Of a stretch of 64,000 nucleotides of DNA, positions 33,130 through 43,780 are shown one piece after another (positions within the stretch are counted from its first letter, which is position 1; each line of letters opens with the position of its first letter). The notes beneath the pieces are model-generated. The model did no database searches and was not told the origin of the DNA. It saw only the letters and a program-made list of their open reading frames with translations. The DNA comes from Calliopum simillimum (lineage: Eukaryota > Arthropoda > Insecta > Diptera > Lauxaniidae): NCBI GenBank assembly GCA_951812925.1, contig OX638370.1:40427948-40491947 (forward strand), written 5' to 3'. The translations under genes and the position numbers were made by a program.

Positions 33130-35130
33130 TTAAGTGCCCGTAACTACGAAGCTATTGGTTTATTCGGAGATGTCTTTAAGTAAAGCTTTGTAGAGAATAT
33201 CTAGGCCAACATTATCTTCTTCGAAGATTTCGGTCTGAAAATGAAACTTGTTGCTGTTTTGATACAAAAATCGCAATTTTTTAAGAAAATGTTCATGGCT
33301 AGAAAATGATTTTTTTGTAAATTTTAAAGGGCGGAATATTTGTTCTGGAAATCCTATATTGTAGGAAATTATATGTAAATTAAGTAAAAAAAAAATTTAA
33401 GAAAAATATAAATTTTTGGAAAAATGCAGTATTTTAATTTTTTCTACTTTATTGGAAGCAAAAAATTTTTTTGGTAGTTTGGTCTTGTATGATTTTCCTT
33501 TAAATCTTAAAAGACTACTTCATAGCACATTTTAACACCTTTTTGGAGCTCACTCTATTTAAATTTTTTCCTAGGTGGCGAGCTCGACAATCGAAATTAT
33601 CGATAGTCTGTGCTAGAGCGGCCTTAAATGAATCGAAAACAAAAGCTATTTTTGTGTTTAGCGACCCCAAATTAGTTTAGAAGATATGACAAGCAAACAA
33701 ACAAATCAAAAATTAAGAAAGAAAAAAAAAACACTAAAAAATTATATTTTTTTAGGTTTGAGACTCCATAACCTAAAAATTTTATATATTTAAATAATTT
33801 TTTTAAACTACTCTACATTTAATTCCATGATGTAAACCATTTCAAAACAATGAAGATTTTTTTGATGGCATCCGATTTGGCTAAAAATTGGCGTAAGCAA
33901 TAGTAACATAGTGGGAAAAATTACTGGCAAATATTTTTTCAAAATTTCTAAAAATGCCGGAGATATGGGACTTAGAAATTTTTAGGTTAGCTTTCTTCGA
34001 GAAGCTATAACTTTAGTTGCATTTATCTAATTCCCAAATGATTTGTCTTGAAACAGGCTTTAAAATAAAAGCTAACAAAAATAATTTTTTTTTAAATGGC
34101 TTACACAGAAAAAAAAAATTGTAATTGAGTTTCCCAAAATACGTCATTTTTGATACCTTTTATTTTTCTTGCAAAAAAGCTACACGTGTAACTTACCAAT
34201 CCTCCAAAAATTGGAGTGGGACTGCCAGTGGTTCTCCAGAAAAACAATAAAATGTGGTTTATACCGCAATTTTTCAGTACAAATTTTTTGAATTTGAAAT
34301 TTTTAATTAAACGTTAATTTGAATTTGAAAAAAGTGCGTTGGTACTTTCATTAGTACTATAAAAGCAAAAAAACAGTCAATATTCTAACTTCAGCATTTG
34401 AAAATTTTATTTAATAAAAATTTTGAACTAAAAAAATGTATATACTGAAAAATTGCGGAAGATATTTCATTTCATTGTTTTTCTGGAGAACCACTGGTAG
34501 GCTCACTCTAATTTTTGGAGGACTGGTAAGTTACACCTGTAGCTTTTTTTGCAAGAAAAATAAAAAATATCAAAAATGACGTATTTTGGGAAACTCAATT
34601 AAATTTTTATTTTTTTTTCAATGTAAGCAATATAAGAAAATTAAAAAAAATTGTTGCTGGTTTTTATTTTAAAGCCTATTTTAAGACAAATCATTTGACA
34701 CCATAAAATTGAGAGTTGGATAAATGCAACTAAAGTTATAGCTTCTTAAAGAAAGCTAACCTAAAAATTGCAAAGTGCCATATCTCCGCCATTTTTTTAA
34801 ATTTTGAAAAAGTGTTTGGTAGTAATTTTTTTCACTATGCTACTATTACTTATGCCAATTTTCAGCCAAATCGGATTCCATGAACAAATTTCTTTATCTT
34901 TTACACATGGTTTACAACATAAGATTTTCCGGAAAATTACAACAAACCAATTTCTAGAAAAAAAGTCATTAAATTTTTCTTAAGAAATTGCTAGTTTTGT
35001 ACAACAAATTTAATTTTCTTTCTAAGATAATGTTGGCCTAGCAACTCTCCACAAAAAGTTTATTTAAGAATGTTTCTGAAAAGATCAGTAGTTTCGAAGT
35101 TACGGCTAAAGTTAAAGCGGATTGCCATTT
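33130..35130. repeat. Long palindrome, arms of about 0.7-1.2 kb
   Basis: The two arms are inverted copies. Matching pairs are: taggccaacattatctt (33210) with the inverse at 35035; aaaattggcgtaagcaatag (33886) with 34845; tttttctggagaaccactg (34480) with the inverse at 34225; and the tacgtcatttttgat words at 34140 and 34570. The centre lies near 34370. The left arm is longer by about 500 bases (33480-33720 has no partner). It has no gene, and transcription across it would give a long hairpin RNA. Confidence 0.8.
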
Positions 35131-35295
35131 TTAAGTCTAGATTTTATTTTCAAAATTTTTTTTAAAACTTTATCGTTTTGGCCTCATAACGCCAATTTCA
35201 CATATTTGGGAAATCGCCTTTTTAAGTTTTAGATAGAATAAGAAAGAACTAACCGATAACTTTTTTAATATTTTTTTTTTTTTTTTTCTTAAATA

Positions 35296-35968
35296 CAGTA
35301 GTTTTCCGATCTAACGAACATTTGATTCTACAAAAAACGCATTTAACGAACAACCAATTTTTTCCCATTGAGTACCTTATATAACGAACAACAGACATTT
35401 GGGTGTACTCAGTTTAACGAACAACATGAAAAATCAGTCTTTTTCAACGGAATAAAATAAAATATAGACAGAGTACGTATACATATTCATACAAACAAAC
35501 AAAACAATTCCAAAAAACAGTTATTTTAATAAGGAATAAACATATGCAACGCCAGTGGATCAAAAAAAATTAAACCTTTGATGATAGGAAAATCTCGAAA
35601 TCACCGAGCATTTCGAAACAAAATTCTACCTGTTGACTACAACCATTCTAAAAATGCATGGATGTGGAACAATGTAACTCAATTTTTCAAATAGTATGTA
35701 TGTAGATGTATAGTATAAGTTTTATGATCTCTTATAAATTATTTACTATATACCTACGCACATTATTCGCATATCAAAACTTTAGATTGAATAACCAATG
35801 TGACTTGAAATGTTTTTTTTTATGTTTTTATAGTTTAAAATGAATATCTACTTCAATAAAAAATTGTAATTTTAACTTCTGGTCATTTAAGTCACTTTAA
35901 TTAAGGAAAACAGACGTTTGAACGAATTGGCCTGCCAACATAGTGTTCGTTAAATCGGAAAACTACTG
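35296..35968. mobile_element. 673-bp pogo-like TIR element
   Basis: The termini CAGTAGTTTTCCGATCTAAC... and ...GTTAAATCGGAAAACTACTG match at 24 of 25 positions, flanked by TA (35294-35295, 35969-35970). CAG ends with a TA target fit pogo/Tigger elements. The terminal word TAACGAACA is repeated at about 35345, 35393 and 35414. No transposase frame is seen. Confidence 0.8.
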
Positions 35969-37409
35969 TACTTCATATTAAATTTTTTATAGTTGAGTGT
36001 AAAAATGGGCACGGGCTCTGGTTTGTTTCTTGGCCCACGGGGTTCTACTTTCCAGCGATGGGCTTGGCCTTTCTAACCTAACCGCAAAAGGCTTAAGCTT
36101 AGAGGCCCGCGAAGTCCCGTAAATCACAAGCAAGCTTAGAAGCACAAACTTGGAAAAAATTCTGGAAAATAATGTTTAAGTGTAGTGCTTAAAATAAAAA
36201 TAAAGAAAGTTAAGTCAATAAAAAAAAACTTATTTGATTTGACCAAAGAGATCAAGTAAGCAGACAGCCCGTGCTTTTTCTCAAATGCTTGTATCGTGTT
36301 CATGCAGAGCCTCTAAAATCTATTTTTCCAGCTTGCAAAGAACTATTACAAATTTTATTAATTTCATCTTAAGTCCAGGCCCGGGGGAATCCCCACTTTA
36401 CGCCCTCCCTCTCGTCAGGCCTGATTGTGTGTGTGTGCATGAATCAATATCACTCAGACACTACTGAGCTAAAAATTTGCGAATGAGTGAATCTCAATTA
36501 TGGGCAGGTTTTTGTACTATGCACGAAGCACACAGGGAGATTTAACCCAAAAAGCTGGTCAAAAACGAATTTTTGTAATTGGTCCAAAATGATTCAACTT
36601 TTTTTTTATTATACAGCTAATACTCCAAACTAAAGAAATCTGGGACCCGATTTCATCTTAATTAATCTGCAGCTTCGTACTACACTGTCAAAGTTGAAGT
36701 TTTGTAAAACATTTTAAAACAAAATTTTAAAGTTGCAAAAGAATTGTAGATTTAAGTGCGTATATTTCTTTAAGTGCAGAAAAAAACGAAAAATTGCAGA
36801 ATGGATTATTCTACGACAAGTGTGTTATTTACAATGAATTTAATTTAAAAAAAAAAAAAATCATTATAAGAGTCAAAATAGTGTGTTCAAACTTTATAAG
36901 TAACTGAGTATTTTTTATTGAAAAATTGTAAATTTTTAAAAGCAGAAAAGTAATGGATCCTCATGAGTCCTAATTTTTTCTACCAAAAATTCTCATAAAT
37001 GAAATTTTTTTGTAGCTAAAACTGTAAAATTTGACTCCTAATATTTCCTATTGGCAAAATAGCTGCACTTTTTGCTGATGCCCATACATGTGATATTTTT
37101 AGTTTTAAAGAAATTATGAACGAAAAAACGAACGAATTTAGAGGACTAAAATTCTCAGAAATTATTTGATGGCGAAGAGTTTTCAGATTGAAATAAAATT
37201 GGTAATTTTTTTTCAAAAACTTCAGATTATTAGTTCGGAGATTGAAAAATTGGAGTTTTGGTAGGTTATGTCGACCTCTATTATCAATTTTTTTGATAAT
37301 TCAGTATTACAATATTACTCCAGTTAACAATACCAAAAGAATAAGCCATATCTATTAAATAAGGTACAGTGCTATAGAATTTTTAAAATGTTTTTGTGAT
37401 GTTTTTGTC

Positions 37410-37425
37410 TATGGCGCCCTCTGTG
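37410..37425 (-). promoter_or_regulatory. CTCF-like motif
   Basis: Minus strand reads ACAGAGGGCGCCAT, containing AGAGGGCGC. A motif match only. Confidence 0.25.
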
Positions 37426-37700
37426 GGAAAATTTTCTTTTCTGTAGTGTTCCCGGACTACTCTTCTGAGTTATATAAATTGATTGACATCTTGATAACTA
37501 AAATCAATAAAGCAGTATACGAGATAGAAGACCTTAAAAGTCACTACATTTATCATGTGTACAGCGCAATCTATTGAATGTATTTCAAAAGTTTAATGCC
37601 ATCATATTGTCATTTTAGTAAAATGAAAGAAAAAAACTTTATAAAAACCAAAATCGGCTCAGTACTAAAGGAGCTACAAGTCCTCAAATGTTTCATTTAT

Positions 37701-37718
37701 CTGCAGCGCCCTCTGTTA
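37701..37718 (-). promoter_or_regulatory. CTCF-like motif
   Basis: Minus strand reads TAACAGAGGGCGCTGCAG, containing AGAGGGCGCTG. A motif match only. Confidence 0.25.
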
Positions 37719-37854
37719 ACCATTTTTTTAAACGAGTTTTTATTTGTTTTGATTGTTTGAATAATCTGAATAAAATGACACCTCAATATCGAAAAATGGA
37801 CCAGTAGTTTCAGAGTTATTAATGTTGACCAGGTTTTTAACTCAGATACCCCCA

Positions 37855-38398
37855 TGTGCAAAGGTCACGCGAAGGATTCGTAGCCAAAACGAAGAATATC
37901 TAGATAACTAGAGGCAAAAAATCTATGGCGAACTACCACCTGTTTTCCGGTAAGCCCAAATGTTTGCGAAGGTTAGCCAAAGGCTATCTAGATATAATAG
38001 AGGGTAAGCATCTATGACAAACTATCAACTAGCTTTATCTAATAGTTCTCTGGAAAATCTGAATGTTCGAGAAGGTCAGCCGAAGGCTTTGTAGTCAAAA
38101 CGAAGAATATCTAGGTATAATAGAGGGAAAGCATCTATGATAAACTATCAACATAAGTGGTTTTCTAGGAAACATGAAGATTCCCGAAGGTCGCCCGAAG
38201 GCTTCATAATCAAAATGAAGAGAAAATAAATCTATGATAAGCCCGAAGGTCAGTCGAAGGCTTCAAAGTCGAAACTAAGAATATCTGACGATAATAGAAG
38301 AAAAACATCTATGGCGGACAAGTTTTAACTGATAGTTTCACCCAAAGGTTTCATAGTTAAAAAGAAGAATATCTAGGTATATTAAAAGAAAACCATAT
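37855..38398. repeat. Decayed tandem repeat, unit about 115-120 bases
   Basis: About four to five units contain, in order, gaaggtcagccgaaggctt, agtcaaaacgaagaatatct, aggtataatagagg and catctatgataaactatcaa. The spacing is irregular because of deletions. No coding sense was seen. Confidence 0.8.
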
Positions 38399-38402
38399 TT
38401 AA

Positions 38403-38575
38403 CCCTCTCATGCGCCAATTTGGTGTAGGGCAGCTTATTTTTTTTTAAGAGTTGTTACTTACTATATAGGGGCCAAATAACACAAAAAAAAAAACAAAAT
38501 TTTTATTGTAAATTAAGTCTTATATCTGAGTTTTTAAAAAATGTTGTACACATACAACATGGCGCATTAAAGGAG
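38403..38575. mobile_element. Possible piggyBac-like MITE (TTAA-flanked)
   Basis: The left end TTAA|CCCTCTCATGCGCC and right end GGCGCATTAAAGGAG|TAA are imperfect inverted copies (14 of 18). The left flank is TTAA, but the right has lost its first T. A short palindrome gttgtacacatacaac sits near the right end and recurs near 39026. Confidence 0.4.
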
Positions 38576-39059
38576 TAACCATTTGTTTTATTTTTTTTAT
38601 TAAAAATACATCAAACTCAAGTATTTGGCTAATTTTATACACAACTAATCTTCTTTGAGGGTCCACAGTATATTAAATGTACAAAAACAAGGAACAACGC
38701 TGAAAAAATGGCTAAAAGAACCCAAAATAGTGATTAACGGTATAAAAAATCCAATTTTTTGGAGATGAAAAATCAATCAAACTGATAGATTTGTTTAATT
38801 TCATCTACACGTAATACCGTCTGTGGGTCCTTACAAAATAAGATGTAGGAAACAAGCCATAACGCTGAAAAAGTAACTAAAAGACCAAAAATCGTAGAAA
38901 AATCGTTCGATTTCAATGAATGAAAAACTTTAAAGATAAACTAAAGCTAAGACTTCTGAGATATTTTTGAAATGTTTCGTTTGGAAAAATATACCGTTAG
39001 ACAGGAGAAATATGCGTTCAAAAAGTATTGTTGTATACATACAACACCTGGGACACCTG

Positions 39060-39505
39060 AAATGTATTGCAATGTTTTTCGACACTTGTAATTTTACCGA
39101 CATTGTCGATATATTTCGATACTTTTGAAATTTTACGATACTTTTGAACTTTTACCAATATTTTTGATGTTTTTCGATACTTCAGGCCTTTTACCGATGT
39201 ATTTCAATATTTTTCAATCCTTTTGGACTTTTATCATTGTTTTAGATGTTTTGCGATACTTTCGGACTTTTACCGATATTTCGGATGATTTTCGATACTT
39301 TTGGACTTTAACCGATATTTAAGAAGTTTAGCGACTTATTTCACTTTTACCAACTTCTTCGATGTATTTCAATATTTCTCGATACTTTTGAAATTTTACC
39401 GATATATTGGATATTTTCGAAACTTTCGTACTTTTGCCAATTGCCTTTAAAAAATTTTCGATACCTTTAATTACTTTGAACTTTTATAGATATTTTAGAG
39501 TAAAA
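39060..39505. repeat. Decayed minisatellite, unit about 40 bases
   Basis: About eleven copies of a unit close to tttcgatacttttgg + acttttaccgatattt + ggatg run across the stretch. The open frames at 39125-39322 and 39407-39664 are this repeat translated, not genes. Confidence 0.8.
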
Positions 39506-39667
39506 TTAAATAAAATAAATATATATGAGCATTTTTTTTTGGAAAATTATCTTATTAAAATAGTTTTCCGCTTAAAAACATTTTTTTTTGTAATAAAATT
39601 TTTGGAAGAAGTGACTGACACAAAGCAATTTGTTTTTTTTTTTTTTCTGCGAATAACGCAGTGAACA

Positions 39668-39705
39668 ATAAAACAAAAACCGAGCAACGCCGGGTGAAAT
39701 AGTTA
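39668..39705 (+). mobile_element. Helitron-like 3' end
   Basis: aaaaccgagcaacgccgggtgaaatagttagtt resembles the common insect Helitron 3' end (a short GC hairpin, then CTAGTT). Here the last word is GTTAGTT rather than CTAGT. It may pair with the 5' end at 32702. Confidence 0.4.
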
Positions 39706-40931
39706 GTTATTAAATAATTTCGAAATATTTTAAAATTTATTTTATGAATTAAATAAAAAATTGCAATGATTGATTGGTATTTCAGACATACTACCTATCT
39801 GTTAGGTTAAATGATGTTATTTTATTTGTTAAATTCTCCAACTGACATTTTGTCAAATGAAAAAAAAAAACAAAAGAAATAAATGACATCGAAAGTGATT
39901 TGGACATTTTGGTGGAGCAACAATGTTGTCATTTGCTTTCACAATCGAAGAGCCGCCAACAAATTTTTATTTTTGAAAACAAATGATTTCGACATAAAAT
40001 TTTTATACGTCATGCAAAACACAATTAAGATTTCAAAATATGTAGTTAAATTTTAACAAGCTACAAAAAATATAATTATAATTTTAAAAAGTTCAATATG
40101 AATATAAAAATTGCAAAAAATTTATGCATTTTCACTAAAGTATAAAGAATTTAATAAAACTGCAGCAAATTTTAATAAAAGAATGAAAACTTTTATTCTT
40201 TCAGGCTGCTTAAATTTGACATAATTTACAGCGATATATTGACTAAGAGCCGAACAGCCAACAGAGCAATAAAGACTTTTTTTTAATTTTAAAATAAAAA
40301 CAAAATAAGTAAATAAATAAATTTGTAATAATTTCGAAAATAAAAGTATAAGCCAAAATATATAGTATAGATATTTCCATAGTGTTTTAGAAACGGCTAT
40401 GATATGGTGGTGGTATGTGTATTTCGTAAGTTTTTTTGGCTGTAGCGCAAAGTTTTTGAGATTTTGTTATGATTTTGACTTCTTTTTTTTCGTTTCTTTG
40501 CGTTGCTTTGATTATAAAAATAAATGAAAAGAAAATGTGAAAAAATTTTTACTTCGACTTCATGAATTTTACAAAATTTTCATATCAAAAATTAATTTGT
40601 ACCAATTTTCTTTCGTTCGATGAATATCTATCTATCTATCTAATGGCCTGCATTTTGACGCAAATTTATTTTTGTAAAGAGTGAATTATTTTATCTGTTT
40701 TTACGGATCATTTGCATTGCTCTGTTTGTAGAAATGTTTCATTTCAATCGATTTCGAACGTTGGCTATTTATAAATTTTTTGTTAGAATTTATTTTGGTT
40801 TTGTTCAAGGTTAAATTGCGTGTTCGTATGTTTGTATGCTGACGTTTCGATTTCCTTTTTATTCATTAAGGCAAACAAGAAAATGTTATTCTCACTATTT
40901 TTTTTTTTTTAAGTGTCCAACTTATTGTATA
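39706..40931. other. AT-rich sequence, no feature supported
   Basis: A (CTAT)4 run at 40628 and long AT-rich DNA. Nothing else. Confidence 0.5.
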
Positions 40932-41668
40932 ACTAGTGAGAGTGGTAAATTTGGCCTGGCCAAAATATAAATACCCTACACTGCATTTCAAGTATATTAT
41001 TAAATACTTAGTTGGTAAACACTATGCAATATTTTACATACATACAAGGTTTTATTAAAATAAATTATTTTATTCTTCCGTAACTCCAAGGAGAGCAGAC
41101 GAACAAATTGCTTATATGGGAAGTGGCACGCCCTCTTCTCCGTGTTAACCTAGATTTTGCGTAGACCTTGCATTTACTGTTCTGAGTGTTTGAGTGAAAT
41201 TCGGCTAGGTTTTCTTAAAAAAAATCTTTCAGAAAAGCACTTGGAAACTTTCGCTTATATGGGAGGTGCCACGCCCTCTTGTCCGAGTTTGACTAGTTTT
41301 TACACAGAGCTTTCGCTTACAATTCGTAGTATTTATGTGTATTTTGGTTGCATTGTCATGAAGAATACTCCTAAAGTTGCATTTTGAATATATTTTTTGT
41401 ATGGGCGGTAGGCGTGTCCGTTGACCGATTTCGTTCTTTTTCAATCCCCAGAGCTAACTTTAGCGATGAAAGCAGAATTTCAAATTTTATTGAATTATGT
41501 TGCTCAGTTTTTCCAAAAAATGTATTTCCACGCACACCCAGCCAGACGCAGATGGCTATATCGGTTCAGGAGGTGACGTTGATCAAGTATAAATATACTT
41601 ACTTTTCCTTCTCTGGGTTACGAACGAAAGGACAAAGTGAATATACCCTAGGTGTAGGATATATAAAG
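40932..41668 (-). mobile_element. DINE-1-like element, copy at 40.9 kb, full length
   Basis: It is reversed. The 3' end (actagtgagagtggtaa, then the hairpin TTTGGCCTGGCCAAA) starts it, and the 5' end (acaaagtgaatataccctag, gtaggatata) closes it. Inside are two gtggcacgccctcttctcc / gtgccacgccctcttgtcc words, as in the copy at 1751. It lacks the foldback insertion of that copy and so shows the uninterrupted form (gatcaagtataaatatac). Confidence 0.75.
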
Positions 41669-41733
41669 AAGAAATCGGAAGTCTGGTTTTCCTTACTAGT
41701 TTCGGGACCCACTACTAGCCAAAATTGACTATA
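41669..41733. repeat. Edge of dispersed repeat R1
   Basis: atcggaagtctggttttc...gtttcgggacccactac matches 5460-5512. It joins directly to R2. Confidence 0.55.
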
Positions 41734-41739
41734 ATAAGT

Positions 41740-41895
41740 CAATTCCTCATCAGATGCATCGCCGACATTTAATAGAATTCTGCAGCATACCTTATTTAAC
41801 TTTTAGCATAGATTAGATGAGAATCACAACTACAAGAAAAACATGGCACATGCAAAAATTCTAATTTCATTGTTTTTTCCCTGCCGTTGTAAATC
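41740..41895. repeat. Dispersed repeat R2 (copy 2)
   Basis: It is the direct partner of 10735-10900: cctcatcagatgcat, acttttagcatagattaga, aaaattctaattt. No function is seen. Confidence 0.65.
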
Positions 41896-42850
41896 ATCAT
41901 CGATATGCGACTTTGACCAATTTCCATACAATAATTTACCGCTCTTTATTAATAAATCTGACAACAATTTTTCACCCGAAAAATAAGTTGAAATGCTCTT
42001 AAAAACTCAAAAATATGGTTTGTTTATACTTGTAATAATTAATAAAGGGTGCCCATAACTTACGCAAGATTTTAAAATTCCGCCATTCGTGTCGTGAAGT
42101 GTTCCTAACCAAATCAATAAAATAGTTTGACAACTGACAATTAAAGGTTTGCAAAAAATTTTAAAAGAGGGTTTAATGATGCATCCACAAAATTCAGCCA
42201 CATTTATAAAAAATGGTCATAGAAAATTTTGACCAAAAAGTGCGTATATAACAGCTAACCCATGCAGGTCATCTGCTCGATGTGCTTTTCTAAATATATT
42301 CCTATCTCATGTATTTTAAGTTTCATTAAAAAAAAGGTATAATTGAAAAAAAGAGTTTTTTTATTTTATTCAAATCTTGCGAGAATTATGGTACATTCTT
42401 TAGCGATATTAGTATAATTTTACGTTAGCGACAAGTGTTCGCTCGAGTCTAGTTTTGGAGCTATAGCCATAGGAAAATCCAAATACTCATTTATTTGTCA
42501 TTTGTAATATCGATCTATCATCGCAAAAAACTGTCCGAAACAGCAACACTAATACGAAATTTAATAGAAATTTAATAACTCGCAACCGAAATTTTAGAAA
42601 AAGAACAATTGTTGCCTTCAGCGCCACCTATGATCAAACTTTTGCAGTGTGCATGTGACCATATTAATATCTTTACCAGCACTCAACAAACGGTACCACG
42701 GTACGGTACGGTACGGTACTGTCTGTTGTTTTGTTGAATTACAAATTTTCAGTGGCTAAAAAGGTCAGTTTCGTTAAATTAGTGATATACGTAATGGTGA
42801 TGACTACCTGTGGATCAAATTTCATTGAACATTATGTTCGAATACATAGA
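41896..42850. other. AT-rich sequence; short GGTAC repeat
   Basis: 42690-42720 holds four CGGTA units inside a hairpin (caacaaacggtacc...gttgttttgttg). A CTCF-like word cagcgccacctatg lies at 42620-42633. The rest shows nothing. Confidence 0.45.
42620..42633 (-). promoter_or_regulatory. CTCF-like motif
   Basis: Minus strand reads CATAGGTGGCGCTG, matching the fly-type core AGGTGGCGC. A motif match only. Confidence 0.3.
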
Positions 42851-43780
42851 AGGGGGGCATTTGATAACTCAGATACCAACCATGTCGATAGATGTATCCG
42901 TGGCAAAAGTGTTGATAACACAACTTCCTCATGGATTTTAAACACACTAAAATCAAGAATTATTAATACAGCTGTGGGTGATGTTGAACTGAAAGCTGAG
43001 ACTTCAAAAGGCTGTCCTCAGGGCGAAGTACTGTCTCCGCTCATTTGGTCCATTGTGGTTGATGAGCTTCTGCACCTGCTCAGTTCAACCGGTTTTGAAG
43101 TGCAAGGATATGCCGACGATATCGCAATCCTTATTCGAGATAAATATGAAGACACCATCTCATCCAGATTACAAGAGGCACTTAACTTAGTAGCTGGATG
43201 GTGTGTGAGCTCTGGTCTGAAAGTTAATCCCTAAAAGACCAACATCACCATATTCACCAAAAAAGGAAAAAAGTTTTCTTCCGAGAACCCTTTCTCAATG
43301 GAATAGTAAAACCATTTTCCAGTCAGATTAAATATCTTGGTGTAGTTCTAGATGAAAAGCTCACTTGAAACCCTAATCTGGAGAACATAATCCGGAAGGC
43401 AAGAGCAGCACTGTAGAAGCCTCCTAGGTAAAAACTAGAGACTCAATCCTAAACTTATCCTCTGGATGTATACTTCCATCATTAGGCCCATTATTACCCA
43501 TGGAGCACCCATATGGTATAAAAAAGTGCAACAAAAATCGGCACAAGTCAAACTATGTAAACTACAAAGGCTTGTATTTCAGTTACAGGATCGATGAAAA
43601 CCACAACTACTGCTGCCTTGGAAAAAGCGCTTGATCTACGACACGAGCATCTACGAGTACATTATTTTTATAATTCTCATTTAAAGCATGGAAGGTTCCA
43701 TGGGTGAAACCCAAAGAAGAGCATAACCCGTTCCATACAAAATCTACAAAACACGAAACTATCAGAGATATTTAGAACTT
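42851..43780 (+). pseudogene. LINE reverse-transcriptase fragment (LOA/Jockey type)
   Basis: This would be the RT palm and thumb. It begins abruptly at GAFDN (42858), the block ahead of the first catalytic Asp region, continues with TSKGCPQGEVLSPLIW (43003-43050) and GYADDIAIL with the catalytic Asp pair (near 43105-43131), and reaches the first stop after GLKVNP at 43232. Beyond it, VNP*KT, IKYLGVVLDEKL and GSMKTTTTAALE (43590-43625) continue with stops and frame changes. It is 5'-truncated just before the first catalytic Asp, as is usual for LINEs. The GSMKTTTTAALE block is the segment that leads into RNase H in LOA-type elements. Confidence 0.8.

Larger units (their letters stand above)
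35971..37854. other. AT-rich sequence with a few GC-rich words
   Basis: 36005-36130 (gggcacgggctctgg, ggcccgcgaagtcccg) and 36375-36420 (aggcccgggggaatcccc) are unusually GC-rich for the window and unassigned. CTCF-like cores lie at 37413 and 37703 and are listed separately. Confidence 0.4.

Noticed and set aside
39125..39664. Open frames with YFRTFTDI repeats
   Set aside because: A decayed 40-base minisatellite translated.
32702..39705. Helitron Rep/helicase gene
   Set aside because: No frame with Rep (HUH) or helicase motifs was seen between the two Helitron-like ends.
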